Shown here piece after piece: positions 1 to 7,707 of a stretch of 64,000 nt of DNA; position 1 is the first letter of the stretch; each line of letters starts with the position of its first letter. The stretch spans positions 62,001 to 126,000 of the forward strand of contig NZ_FNYL01000018.1 in the NCBI RefSeq assembly GCF_900109045.1, given 5' to 3'. The notes below the pieces were generated by a model. It was given only the letters and a program-made list of their open reading frames with translations. It had not been told where the DNA came from and searched no databases. This DNA comes from Dyadobacter sp. SG02 (GTDB lineage Bacteria; Bacteroidota; Bacteroidia; Cytophagales; Spirosomataceae). The translations under genes were made by a program, and so were the position numbers.

Positions 1-276
1 TCATTTTTAATTCCGGATGAAATTCCTGAGTCAACTGGTGACGATTTTCGCTCTATCCAAGCCCCTCGCGAGATGACAATGGATTCATTAAAGCTTTCTC
101 CACGCGAAAGGGAAGTAGCAACACTTCTAATCGATGGTTTGAAATACCGGGAAATAGCTGAGGCGCTCGGAATTGAGTTCGGGACGGTAAGGACCCACGT
201 CCAAAATGTCTATCAAAAAGCAGATGTAAAGAACCGGACTGACCTTGGGAGAGTGTTTGACTCGAAGCAGGCTTGA
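1..276 (+). CDS. LuxR-type HTH regulator, C-terminal part (5' end outside the window)
   Basis: The reading frame is open from base 1, so only the C-terminal 91 codons are present. Residues from about 30 onward form a LuxR/GerE-type DNA-binding domain: the LSPREREVATLL helix, a YREIAEALGIEFGTVRTHV turn and recognition helix, then a short YQKADVKNRTDL tail, which is the usual order in the family. An in-frame ATG at 73 is probably internal, because the coding frame and amino-acid quality continue upstream of it. The N-terminal sensory or receiver domain cannot be seen. Such proteins bind promoter DNA, usually as response regulators. It lies directly upstream of the TACGTA-rich spacer. Confidence 0.75.
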   Translation, partial: SFLIPDEIPESTGDDFRSIQAPREMTMDSLKLSPREREVATLLIDGLKYREIAEALGIEFGTVRTHVQNVYQKADVKNRTDLGRVFDSKQA

Positions 277-312
277 TGTAAATATTTAAAGATTTGTTAT
301 AAAATTTTGTAT

Positions 313-408
313 AATTACGTATAGTACGTATGCATGTCCTACGTAATTACGTATGCCGATTTTATGCCAAATCCGTATAAATTTTTGAAAATTTTTTGCA
401 ATTACGTA
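313..408. promoter_or_regulatory. Cluster of five TACGTA hexamers, putative operator region
   Basis: Palindromic TACGTA occurs at 316-321, 325-330, 340-345, 348-353 and 403-408, most copies within the wider ATTACGTAT. The pair at 340-353 forms TACGTAATTACGTA, itself a palindrome. The cluster lies between the LuxR-type fragment and a small HTH gene at 460, a usual place for an autoregulated operator. Which protein binds it is not known. Confidence 0.5.
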
Positions 409-459
409 TTGACAGAATAAGATTCATTTGGCTTCATTTGTAAAAGTTTGGTGAACGTA

Positions 460-690
460 ATGAAGAACAATTTAGAAGATAGCTCGGCCACCTGGCTCGA
501 GCGATACAATAAGATGAGGGAACGCCACGGCTGGACGAATAGGGATATTGCACGTATAACTGGGCTTTCTGAATCAACCATCCGGTCGTCTGTCATAAGA
601 CTTGCTAGTGAAACAAAAGGGGGGGAACGGAGATTTCCACCGTGGCTTAGGCTAGCAATTGTGATTGACGAGATAAACGTGGATTGCTAG
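460..690 (+). CDS. Small helix-turn-helix protein
   Basis: A 76-residue protein starting at the ATG at 460; a TTG twelve bases upstream in the same frame is a weaker start. The sequence WTNRDIARITGLSESTIRSS reads as one helix-turn-helix, preceded by a short charged helix and followed by a PPWLRLAIVIDEI segment. This layout resembles small phage- or plasmid-type DNA-binding proteins and not full-length regulators. It sits downstream of five TACGTA hexamers, so autoregulation is a reasonable inference. I cannot place it in a named family. Confidence 0.6.
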   Translation: MKNNLEDSSATWLERYNKMRERHGWTNRDIARITGLSESTIRSSVIRLASETKGGERRFPPWLRLAIVIDEINVDC

Positions 691-748
691 TCTTTTGGGA
701 CTTTTATTTTTTTCAATTATTAATCAACAAACTTCACACTGATTCGAA

Positions 749-997
749 ATGGAAGCTATTATCGTTACTCCACACATTTTTCTGGACTCCAAGAGTATTG
801 TAATGCGTTTTGGTGATGGAGCGTTTGATCCGGAGATTGTTGATGAAGATGGTCGTGTGGCTCCCCGTTTTCAATATCTTATAGGTGAACTTGAGTGGAG
901 TAATATAGATATCCCAACCCAAGTGGATCTTATTCTCAAATTTGTAGGTAATCTACAATCGGATACGAGTAGTTCACTTAGAGAGATTCCCTTCTGA
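749..997 (+). CDS. Hypothetical protein, 82 aa
   Basis: I do not recognise this 82-residue acidic protein. It starts at ATG 749, has no signal peptide or membrane segment, and has a balanced amino-acid composition typical of a soluble protein. It follows the small HTH gene on the same strand after 58 bases, so the two may be cotranscribed. No motif suggests a function. Confidence 0.4.
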   Translation: MEAIIVTPHIFLDSKSIVMRFGDGAFDPEIVDEDGRVAPRFQYLIGELEWSNIDIPTQVDLILKFVGNLQSDTSSSLREIPF

Positions 998-1300
998 GGA
1001 AATACTCTCTGGGGCATTTTTAAATTCACGAATGGATCGATTTAAAGTTTTCCTTTCTTGTTTCAATATTTCCAATTCGTTGTTTTTTGGAAGGGCGCGT
1101 ATTCGATCTCTTGGATTCTTTCAGCCGATGATTTTGCTCATTTTTCTGAATCCGTTATGAGGCTTCTGTAATCGATGATTAGGCATTCAATTGCTTTCGA
1201 CACGGAGGTTGTATTACACTTGTCTGATTTCAAAAATTATTCAATTGAGGCTTCTATCTCAATTTCTCCGCGCACTCCAAATCGCGAATCATACTATTTT
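998..1300. other. Intergenic stretch, no gene seen
   Basis: About 300 bases between the 82-aa gene and the end of the SprT-like gene. All frames are broken by stops on both strands, and I see no convincing hairpin or RNA gene. Confidence 0.5.
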
Positions 1301-1992
1301 TCATAGTAGTAGTGTTTTTGATTCGATAATTTGAAGTTCCTGTCCACAGGGTTTACAGGTCAGTTCTAGGCCGTGTTTACTCCATACATTTAATTCACAG
1401 GTTGGGCATGAATTTTTGTACTTTTTAGCAGTGCGAATCACCTCTGTAGCTTCCGCATCTTGTTTGTTATCGGTAGTAGGTTCGACAGCTTCCGTGTCGT
1501 GTTCGTGGTTCTCGTTGTCTATTGTTCCGTAGCCATTGGGCTTAACTGGTTGAAAGGGTAGAGTTAGTTCCCGTTCAGTGAGATTTTATCAAAGGCAGTT
1601 TTAAAGGCACCAGGTTCAATAGTGTAGTCGCTCATATGCTGTCCAGTTGTCTTTCCACCGGGTTTTCCCGTCGACGATGGCAATAGGCCAACAGAGATCA
1701 TCCTTTCCCCCCATTCCTGGTTGTGGTAGAATCTACGCGAAGGTTCTCCGTGATCTTGCTGACACATGTGACACATTTCATGTACAATTGTTCTGTGAAC
1801 CTCTTCATCTTCTATATCCCAGGTGTCGGGATTTATGCTTATCTCGTGAATACGACGGGTATTGCCTGCATCTGTCCAGCGGTTTGGAGATAAATAGCCA
1901 GACGCCCCGTTTTTCCGAGAAAGATTTAGCAGACAGTCTCCTAATTGCCCGTCGAATAGTTCGTTGTTATAATAGTAAAACAGAGCCTCCAA
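1301..1992 (-). pseudogene. SprT-like zinc metalloprotease gene split by a frameshift
   Basis: The first reading frame (1992 down to a stop at 1564) gives the catalytic part of a SprT-like protease: ALFYYYNNELF, GYLSPNRW, the HEMCH (HExxH) zinc motif with a third-ligand region following, and WGERMISVGLLPSSTG. A second frame continues from about 1588 down to a stop at 1301. It encodes an acidic linker and a four-cysteine zinc ribbon (CPTC and CKPCG), the normal C-terminus of this family. One extra base in the T-run at 1584-1587 would join the two frames, so the gene has a one-base deletion, or the assembly has an error there. The start is probably TTG at 1992; no ATG lies upstream before an in-frame stop at 2011. 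SprT-like proteins act in DNA-protein crosslink repair or in phage and plasmid biology. Confidence 0.75.
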
Positions 1993-2010
1993 GACGGAGA
2001 GAATTGATCC

Positions 2011-2238
2011 CTAGTTATCATTTGCACGTTCAGTGTTCGTGGAAGGGTTAACAATGGTGCACGATTCGCCAATATAGAAAACCCATTCTTGGCCATTTGG
2101 CTCTGAAAACCATAGGCAACGTCCAGTAGGGTCTAAATCACCGGTATAAATGGCGCCGACCTCTATTATCGAACCGCTTTTTCTGGAATCAAGAATTTGT
2201 ACGATCTGAAACTCGACCTTTTGCATATTTTGTACCAT
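2011..2238 (-). CDS. Hypothetical protein, 75 aa
   Basis: A 75-residue soluble protein of unknown family, with ATG at 2238 or, five codons later, at a second Met. It contains IVQILDSRKSGSIIEVGAIY and GRCLWFSEPNGQEWVFY, which read like a small beta-rich domain. It ends 18 bases before the SprT-like gene in the same frame, so the two are probably one operon. A perfect 7-bp inverted repeat (2249-2266) lies just upstream of its start. Confidence 0.5.
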   Translation of the reverse strand: MVQNMQKVEFQIVQILDSRKSGSIIEVGAIYTGDLDPTGRCLWFSEPNGQEWVFYIGESCTIVNPSTNTERANDN

Positions 2239-2248
2239 GTGACTTTAA

Positions 2249-2266
2249 TTGTAGTGTAGACTACAA
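2249..2266. promoter_or_regulatory. Inverted repeat TTGTAGT-GTAG-ACTACAA, putative operator
   Basis: A perfect 7-bp inverted repeat with a 4-base centre, 11 bases upstream of the minus-strand start at 2238. The position fits an operator for the small gene and the SprT-like gene after it. No binding protein can be named. Confidence 0.45.
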
Positions 2267-2297
2267 TCATGATGAAAAATTGAATAAATTATAGATT

Positions 2298-2356
2298 TTA
2301 TAAATTATAAATTTTATAATTGTGTATTAATTACTCATTATATTTATAATTTATAA
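2298..2356. repeat. AT-only 13-bp inverted repeat
   Basis: TTATAAATTATAA at 2298-2310 is the exact reverse complement of TTATAATTTATAA at 2344-2356, with 33 bases between. The whole 2270-2360 stretch is almost only A and T. It lies in the divergent spacer between the 2238 (-) and 2682 (+) genes and may be a promoter or bent-DNA region. Confidence 0.45.
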
Positions 2357-2367
2357 TTGCCGTCGTT

Positions 2368-2484
2368 ATGATCATTAAATCGTATTCCGGGGAATTCCGC
2401 TACAATCGGAATGTAGTGCCAAACGCAAAGCGTTCAAAACAGATTGAGTTTTCTGAATTAGATATTGGGGTTGGAGGAGCATAA
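2368..2484 (+). CDS. Possible 38-aa peptide
   Basis: ATG 2368 to TAA 2484 encodes a 38-residue basic peptide beginning MIIKSYSGEF. It is preceded by the AT-rich repeat and has no clear ribosome-binding site. It may be a real small gene, a remnant of a longer one, or chance. The rest of the 2239-2681 spacer shows no other gene. Confidence 0.2.
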   Translation: MIIKSYSGEFRYNRNVVPNAKRSKQIEFSELDIGVGGA

Positions 2485-2687
2485 AGTGCAAAGATGCCGT
2501 ATTTAACTTAAGAAAATTTTTATGCAACATCATAAATACTTGAAAAAGAGGTAGTTGTTTAAGGGTTATCTGGCACTGTTGGAAGAGCTGTCTCCAGCAC
2601 TGGAGGGTGAGCGAGACTTGGTGTTAGAATTCGGCGATAGAGTAGAATTAATATGGACCACATGATTGATCTAAAATTTCAGTGAGG

Positions 2688-3209
2688 ATGGGAACTAACA
2701 GTGTGCTCAAAATACTACGAGAAAGTAATGACCGACTATTTGACTTGATTAAGGAGAGGGTCAGAAGCAAAGTGGGTGATGAGTACAAAAGCTATTTTGG
2801 TGATGTACATGTTACAAGGCAGGACTTGGAGAATATTTTCGGCCCTCAAGAAATTAAGTTTTTCGAGAATAAGCTGAACGGCAGTATTAACCTATTGTCT
2901 GGGTTTGGCATTTTTGTTGAGGTTGAAAAGACATTTGATAATGAGAACAACTTTCAATCTTTTAAAATAGACCGCAAAACGGGATGGGCAACTAGCTATG
3001 TGGCAGACGAGCAGCTTGCATCTCTGAAATGGTTGCTTTCGAGCTTTTGCGCCGATGTTGAGATTTTCCTGCTAATGGAGGACGACCAGGAAACATATAA
3101 GGAGAAACAATTCGGTCGAGAGGAAATCACGGATCAGCTAAAGTTTTCATTAAACAAATACATTGGTTTGTTGAAGACTTTCAATATTGATGTAGACAGT
3201 CCATTATAA
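2688..3209 (+). CDS. Hypothetical protein, 173 aa
   Basis: A soluble, charged protein of unknown family. A GTG at 2682 and an ATG at 2688 are both possible starts; I prefer the ATG. The helical N-terminus (SNDRLFDLIKERVRSKVGDE) and lack of signal or membrane segments suggest a cytoplasmic protein. It is the first of a long same-strand row of small unknown genes and ends seven bases before the next start, so translation is probably coupled. Confidence 0.55.
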   Translation: MGTNSVLKILRESNDRLFDLIKERVRSKVGDEYKSYFGDVHVTRQDLENIFGPQEIKFFENKLNGSINLLSGFGIFVEVEKTFDNENNFQSFKIDRKTGWATSYVADEQLASLKWLLSSFCADVEIFLLMEDDQETYKEKQFGREEITDQLKFSLNKYIGLLKTFNIDVDSPL

Positions 3210-3216
3210 GTGACCG

Positions 3217-4005
3217 ATGGTAATTAATCGTAAATCCTATCCCATTGTTGATGACATCGTTAATGGACGATTGAAGTCCGTGCGGTTTATGAGCATCGAC
3301 GATGATTTTTCCGGGAGCTTGAACAGGATCGTTTTTGATGAGGTGTTTTCAAGATACTCCAAGAATTTCTCTAAGGAGCTTTTTGTAGTAAGTAAATCTT
3401 ACTTGGAGGCCATGTATTTAGCCGAGGATAAGATCCACGATCTGATATCGACCGACATGCAAGGTGAAAGTTTTAAGATTGACTTACAAGGCTGTTACAT
3501 CGTTAAGGGCATCCTGTATGCTTGTGATTTGCAATTTGTTTCTTCCAGTGAATTCTCTGGGGCCATTTACATTTTTTTACCCAACGGCGTTCCTTACGCC
3601 TATATGATCCGTCCAATAACAAACATTTGGATAAGCCATAACGCGGATATAGCTGCTTCCGATATTCAGGGGTCATTCGATTATATGCTTGGATTGATCA
3701 ACATTCTGCTTTATATCAAGATGTTTCAGCTATATGCTAAGTCTGATATTAAGATTGTTAAGCCTAAGGAGACCTTAAAGAGAATTGAAGAGGGTTATCT
3801 GAAAAACGAGTCCGCTGTCCCAGTTACTTACCTTGATTCCAAATGGTTTACAACAATAGTTCGTTCCGAGGGATTCCGTGTTAGGGGCCATTTCCGACTT
3901 CAACCAAGAAAGATTGAGGGTGAGTGGGTTAAACGAATAATCTGGATAGAAGACTTTATGAAAGCTGGTTATACATCCAAGGCAAAAGTGCAGGATCAGC
4001 AATAA
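3217..4005 (+). CDS. Hypothetical protein with C-terminal RGHFRLQP motif, 262 aa
   Basis: Starts at ATG 3217, seven bases after the previous stop. The body is unrecognised, with one hydrophobic stretch near residues 150-170 (YMLGLINILLYIKMF). The C-terminus contains VRGHFRLQP followed by WVKRIIWIEDFMKAGY. I have seen this arginine-glycine-histidine block near the C-terminus of many uncharacterised bacterial and phage proteins, where its function is not known. Its position in the row of small genes suggests accessory DNA. I do not assign a function. Confidence 0.55.
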   Translation: MVINRKSYPIVDDIVNGRLKSVRFMSIDDDFSGSLNRIVFDEVFSRYSKNFSKELFVVSKSYLEAMYLAEDKIHDLISTDMQGESFKIDLQGCYIVKGILYACDLQFVSSSEFSGAIYIFLPNGVPYAYMIRPITNIWISHNADIAASDIQGSFDYMLGLINILLYIKMFQLYAKSDIKIVKPKETLKRIEEGYLKNESAVPVTYLDSKWFTTIVRSEGFRVRGHFRLQPRKIEGEWVKRIIWIEDFMKAGYTSKAKVQDQQ

Positions 4006-4032
4006 GTCGAAAAGCTAACAAATAGATCGGGC

Positions 4033-4515
4033 ATGAAAGTTAAAGTGACAAGTTTGGAACGGGAAATCGACTCGTTTTTATCAGAGAATGATGAAGTCGA
4101 TGACCATGAAATGTTAGTGGATAGATTGCTCAGAAGGTTTGGAGATGCGGCCGTGGATCAGAAGGGCGAGATAGTTCCTGAATTCTGGTTTAATCTTGTT
4201 GACAGAAGTAACAAGCTACGCGACACAAAATTGATTGGTGACCTTAACCGAATCAACCGACTAGTTATATGTGTATTGATTCTCCCAATTGTATTAACCT
4301 GGCTAGGTTGGATAAATATGTCTCTATTTGTTCGAGACATAGCTTTTTATCTTATCGCTGCTGAGGCCGTAGGCCTATTGATACGTGGTACCTGGCATAC
4401 TATAAAAGGGACTGGAAGCAAGGCTATTGCGGTATACCTTATATGGGCGATAGCGTTAGGCGTGGTCGCTTTTATTTATAATCCCCAAATGCTTCTAAAA
4501 CTCAATTATCACTAG
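4033..4515 (+). CDS. Small membrane protein, 160 aa
   Basis: The N-terminal 75 residues are soluble and acidic (SLEREIDSFLSENDEVDDHE). The C-terminal half has about three hydrophobic segments: LVICVLILPIVLTWLGW, IAFYLIAAEAVGLLI and AVYLIWAIALGVVAFIY. It is therefore an inner-membrane protein with a cytosolic N-terminal region. It lies 27 bases after the RGHF gene and 7 bases before the next. The family is unknown. The bases before its start (TAGATCGGGCATGAAA) nearly match those before the next gene (TAGATCGCGCATGAAA). Confidence 0.55.
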   Translation: MKVKVTSLEREIDSFLSENDEVDDHEMLVDRLLRRFGDAAVDQKGEIVPEFWFNLVDRSNKLRDTKLIGDLNRINRLVICVLILPIVLTWLGWINMSLFVRDIAFYLIAAEAVGLLIRGTWHTIKGTGSKAIAVYLIWAIALGVVAFIYNPQMLLKLNYH

Positions 4516-4522
4516 ATCGCGC

Positions 4523-4912
4523 ATGAAACGGAATTTTAATCAACAGGAAATTCAACAGTTAATAGCTGCTGATTTGACAAGCCTACCATTCGGGGAGGGT
4601 TGGAGCCTAAGAACAAAACTGCAATGGGGACGACAAGGCCAAGATAATCTGAGCGATCTAGGTGCTTTGCCTCCGGAATATATGAACATCGACGAGCTTA
4701 TTACACAGTTTTTAGAAACCAAGGATGAATGGAACCAGGTTTTCGTCAATTACATCCGTGATTTTGGTTTGGCAGCGCTAGTTGCAGCGATCAATATTCC
4801 TAATAACATTCCCCAGGTATTTTTTGAAGGCAGGGATGCAGACGTAGTGACAGTACATGAGTTATATGTGGACTCAACGAATCGACTAATCTCGGTCACT
4901 GTGAAGACTTAA
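4523..4912 (+). CDS. Hypothetical protein, 129 aa (paralogue A)
   Basis: A soluble, acidic protein whose family I cannot name. It is a clear paralogue of the protein at 7128-7544. Both begin with a polar Q/E-rich helix and then share GW(S/N)LRT, NLSDL, NIDELI, a K-x-EWNQ block and a DFGLAAL(V/I)AA block in the same order, and a final (R)LIS(V/I) strand. The start at ATG 4523 is eight bases after the previous stop. Two divergent copies about 2.6 kb apart in one gene row suggest duplication of a cassette, as is common for immunity or effector-type gene arrays; this is inference. Confidence 0.6.
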   Translation: MKRNFNQQEIQQLIAADLTSLPFGEGWSLRTKLQWGRQGQDNLSDLGALPPEYMNIDELITQFLETKDEWNQVFVNYIRDFGLAALVAAINIPNNIPQVFFEGRDADVVTVHELYVDSTNRLISVTVKT

Positions 4913-5022
4913 AGGAAAAGCAGCATTGCGCTTCAGCCAGGATCTATTTCTGCCTGGATAACACTACTTTCAAAAATGGAATACATTCAGTGTAATATTT
5001 ATCAAGACAACAAGGACTTAAA

Positions 5023-5259
5023 ATGGATGTACAAGGACTGGAAGAAACCCGCCGGTGGGAAGATTTGACCGAATCGGAGCAATTGGTAGTCACGACCGTA
5101 CACACTGCGGGTATCGAGGGAAATATCCCAAGACTCAAAGAAATTTTGGACACGGTAAAGCCGATGATTGTAATAGGCCGAGATTGGAAGTATTGTCGGA
5201 TTCACGAAGCGAGTGCGCCGGTGGTCAAACTGCTGATCCGGGAGTATTTGCACAAATGA
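5023..5259 (+). CDS. Hypothetical protein, 78 aa
   Basis: An unrecognised 78-residue soluble protein starting at ATG 5023, 110 bases after the previous gene. It looks mainly helical (EDLTESEQLVVTTVHTAG, ASAPVVKLLIREYL). The sequence HTAGIEGNIPRLKEIL followed by APVVKLLIREYL is reminiscent of a single ankyrin-like helical pair, but too little is present for a call. An overlapping frame at 5055-5273 is a shadow. Confidence 0.45.
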   Translation: MDVQGLEETRRWEDLTESEQLVVTTVHTAGIEGNIPRLKEILDTVKPMIVIGRDWKYCRIHEASAPVVKLLIREYLHK

Positions 5260-5281
5260 GCCTAACTCTGTAGCCTTAGAT

Positions 5282-5590
5282 ATGGAAAGTACTATCACTG
5301 ACGTCGAAATACAGGAGTTTATAGTCGATAAACTAGAACCGAAAAGGAAGAATCGAACAATAACGTTTGAGAATCTATGGGGCATAGTTGGCGAGCATTT
5401 TGGAGATCGCGCATTGGACGGCCAGATGAAGATTGACAGTAGCCTTCAAGACCGTATTTTATCCCATATGCAGAAGCACATGAGGATAATCCGCAGAAGA
5501 GCAATCATTCGGGGCGCAACAATGATTGTGGGTGGTTTAGCAATCATCGGACTGCTCTATTGGGGCAACTTGGAAATGGCGAAGTGGTAG
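5282..5590 (+). CDS. Small protein with one C-terminal membrane helix, 102 aa
   Basis: Starts at ATG 5282, 22 bases after the previous stop. Residues 1-75 are soluble and charged; residues about 78-97 (GATMIVGGLAIIGLLYW) form one membrane helix, after a basic IIRRRAIIR stretch that should stay in the cytoplasm. It is thus a tail-anchored or bitopic protein of unknown family. The layout (soluble N-domain, C-terminal membrane segment) repeats that of the 160-aa protein at 4033. Confidence 0.5.
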   Translation: MESTITDVEIQEFIVDKLEPKRKNRTITFENLWGIVGEHFGDRALDGQMKIDSSLQDRILSHMQKHMRIIRRRAIIRGATMIVGGLAIIGLLYWGNLEMAKW

Positions 5591-5663
5591 AATTCTGAAA
5601 CATGGAAAGCGCCGGCGAGAGTGTGCAATATTAGGTCACGTAATTCCAACAAAATTTACACAC

Positions 5664-6029
5664 ATGAACACAAATTACCTTATTAGTCGGTTGTCCGGCC
5701 TGATCTCCAGACGAAATACTCAAATCCTCACATGGGACTTCGACGCGGTTCAAACCTCCTACCTAAAGTATACCGTGCGGCTTCTTTATTTCCTGGGGGC
5801 TGTTAGCTTTTGTGCATTGTCAGCGACCTTTTACTATCACCAGGCTAGATTTTTTTGGTTGGCCGTCAACCTGGTTGGCCTTTTGGTTAATCTGCTCTTG
5901 GGAGTTAGCAGCTTCCGACGTATGATGGTAAAGGTTCGCTATGAACGCAACGGAGGGTTTTATAACAAGTATCGCGGTGGCAAGTTTAAGACTACCTACC
6001 GCGGGGCTGATATCGGCGAGCGCAAGTAG
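5664..6029 (+). CDS. Small membrane protein, 121 aa
   Basis: Starts at ATG 5664. Two membrane helices are visible at about residues 36-55 (LLYFLGAVSFCALSATFYY) and 61-80 (FFWLAVNLVGLLVNLLLG). The C-terminal 40 residues are very basic (MMVKVRYERNGG, YNKYRGGKFKTTYRG), which should place them in the cytosol. The family is unknown. Spacing to the next gene is 56 bases. Confidence 0.5.
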   Translation: MNTNYLISRLSGLISRRNTQILTWDFDAVQTSYLKYTVRLLYFLGAVSFCALSATFYYHQARFFWLAVNLVGLLVNLLLGVSSFRRMMVKVRYERNGGFYNKYRGGKFKTTYRGADIGERK

Positions 6030-6085
6030 AAGTAAATCACTTTAAATCAACAAACCACAAATTTTAACTAGTAGAAGAATACGAG

Positions 6086-6400
6086 ATGAGAATATTTCAT
6101 AGTAGATCCAATTTGATATTAGTGGCATTGATAGCCCTATGTGTGATTTTTACGATTCTTTTACAGTCAAATACGCCGATTAAGGCATTTATTGGCTCTA
6201 CTTTTCTAACAGCTTTGGTTTATGCAGCGTTGCGGTTGTCTTATTCGTCCGCGAAGGAGGAAAATAAGGTGAACGGGCGAACCTTTGATAAATCAACAGC
6301 AATTCTTGTAGGTGTGTTAATCATAGTGCTAGGACTTGCTTTTTACTTAGGTGGTGGCATGATTAGTTCTGAACCGCACGGCCCGTATTATTTGCACTGA
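6086..6400 (+). CDS. Small membrane protein, 104 aa
   Basis: Starts at ATG 6086. Three hydrophobic segments are visible: LILVALIALCVIFTILL, FIGSTFLTALVYAALRL and ILVGVLIIVLGLAFYLGGG, with a short charged loop between the second and third. No signal-cleavage site and no known motif. It continues the row of small membrane proteins. Confidence 0.5.
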   Translation: MRIFHSRSNLILVALIALCVIFTILLQSNTPIKAFIGSTFLTALVYAALRLSYSSAKEENKVNGRTFDKSTAILVGVLIIVLGLAFYLGGGMISSEPHGPYYLH

Positions 6401-6432
6401 ATTCCTTATTTAATAAATCAAAACTGTCTCGC

Positions 6433-6522
6433 ATGGAAAAGGTGAGCTTAGTAAGACTGTTCTTTGCGCTAGTCTTCTTGATTGGGTCGGCTTTAATCGT
6501 CTTGCTGTCCTGTCAGCATTAA
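6433..6522 (+). CDS. Possible 29-aa single-helix membrane peptide
   Basis: ATG 6433 to TAA 6522 encodes 29 residues: a short basic start followed by FFALVFLIGSALIVLLSC, almost a pure membrane helix, and ending in QH. The ATG is followed in 17 bases by the next gene's start after the stop, which fits cotranslation with its neighbours. It could be a real small membrane peptide. A cysteine near the end is not in lipobox position. Confidence 0.4.
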   Translation: MEKVSLVRLFFALVFLIGSALIVLLSCQH

Positions 6523-6539
6523 TCGAAAATAGCATATTT

Positions 6540-7064
6540 ATGAAAATAAATTTTACAGGGCTCGCAAGGCTCATTGAAAAATTGTCAAAATGGGCAGATA
6601 GCCCGACGAAGAGCCCTCGAAGCTTCTATCAAGTTGCCTTCGACAGAAAGTTGATTGCCATAGCAAAGCAAAATGGTGCTGTCACCGAGGATGATAAGCG
6701 TTTTTGGGCTTCGGAAGATAATTTTGGTGGGCTTTTTCATGAATGGTATGAGCATACTTTCCGACAGTCCTGGAAATTTTCTAAATCATATGTAGCCAGC
6801 GCGGGGGTGGCCTTACTTGCTACTGTGGCAGACTCTGTCTACCAGGTGGTCAACCCCTCGCCCCTTATACATTTTACAGTTTGCTGCCTTTGTTTTCTTT
6901 TTGGGTTGTACTATTGCGTCAACCTGGTCAGGGTTTTGATAAAATGGAGTGAGGAGCAAATGCCACGCCGGTACATCCTTGATGCATTAGCTGCTGGATC
7001 ATTTTGGGTATTCCTGACCATTTTCTCATTGATATACATCATTATGGACAATCCTTGGACGTGA
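6540..7064 (+). CDS. Membrane protein, 174 aa
   Basis: Starts at ATG 6540. The N-terminal 80 residues are soluble, and three hydrophobic stretches follow: SAGVALLATVADSVYQVV, FTVCCLCFLFGLYYCVNLV and SFWVFLTIFSLIYIIM. The N-terminal LARLIEKLSKWADSPTKSPRS segment looks amphipathic. Unknown family; probably an inner-membrane protein in the same row of accessory genes. Confidence 0.5.
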   Translation: MKINFTGLARLIEKLSKWADSPTKSPRSFYQVAFDRKLIAIAKQNGAVTEDDKRFWASEDNFGGLFHEWYEHTFRQSWKFSKSYVASAGVALLATVADSVYQVVNPSPLIHFTVCCLCFLFGLYYCVNLVRVLIKWSEEQMPRRYILDALAAGSFWVFLTIFSLIYIIMDNPWT

Positions 7065-7127
7065 GTGGCGAAGGGATGTGAATTTTTGACCAAGGCAATA
7101 TCATAAATCAAATTACAAATACTTACT

Positions 7128-7544
7128 ATGCATACAGCAACAGAATTTACGCAGGAGGAAATGAGGCGGATGATAGCGGCAAATCAGAAAAGCCTCGCTT
7201 TGCCCAATGGCTGGAACCTTCGCACCCAATTCGAATGGAACGAGGAATGGCAGGTTAACCTGAGCGATTTGAAGACCTTGCCGGAGGGGGAGAATAACAT
7301 CGACGAGCTGATCAGCTCGTTTCTTGTCGACAAGCAGGAATGGAACCAGCATTTCGCAGACTTTATTCAAGATTTCGGACTGGCGGCGCTTATCGCGGCC
7401 AAGGATGCGATCTTACCGGTACATGGGGAAATTTCTGGTGATTGGGTGTTCTTCGTGGGAGAAGAAGCCGATTTTGTGCATGTCCGGGAAATCGTAATTA
7501 ATTTTTCCGAGCGGTTGATTTCGATTGTCTTGAAACGATGCTAG
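7128..7544 (+). CDS. Hypothetical protein, 138 aa (paralogue B)
   Basis: Paralogue of the protein at 4523-4912, with the same ordered blocks: GWNLRTQFEW, NLSDLKTLPE, NIDELISSFL, KQEWNQHFADFIQDFGLAAL and RLISI. It has a slightly longer middle between DFGLAALIAA and the terminal strand. Starts at ATG 7128. It is soluble with many acidic residues, and its function is unknown. The conserved acidic and aromatic blocks suggest both copies keep the same fold and perhaps the same partner. Confidence 0.6.
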   Translation: MHTATEFTQEEMRRMIAANQKSLALPNGWNLRTQFEWNEEWQVNLSDLKTLPEGENNIDELISSFLVDKQEWNQHFADFIQDFGLAALIAAKDAILPVHGEISGDWVFFVGEEADFVHVREIVINFSERLISIVLKRC

Positions 7545-7707
7545 GTTCTGGGAAATATCCAACGAGCGGCCTGCCAAAACCAGAATACTTAAAATGGATT
7601 TTTCGGGGAGCCTAAAAAATCTGTCGCATAATAGATTTTATGATAAAGACCAAAATTAGACGCAAGAGTTCATTGGAAAAAACGTGTAAACTTTACATAA
7701 TACAAGA

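Noticed and set aside
1584..1590. Programmed frameshift in the SprT-like gene
   Set aside because: The site is a plain run of four identical bases with no heptamer of the X-XXY-YYZ kind in frame and no clear hairpin after it. A one-base loss or sequencing error is simpler.
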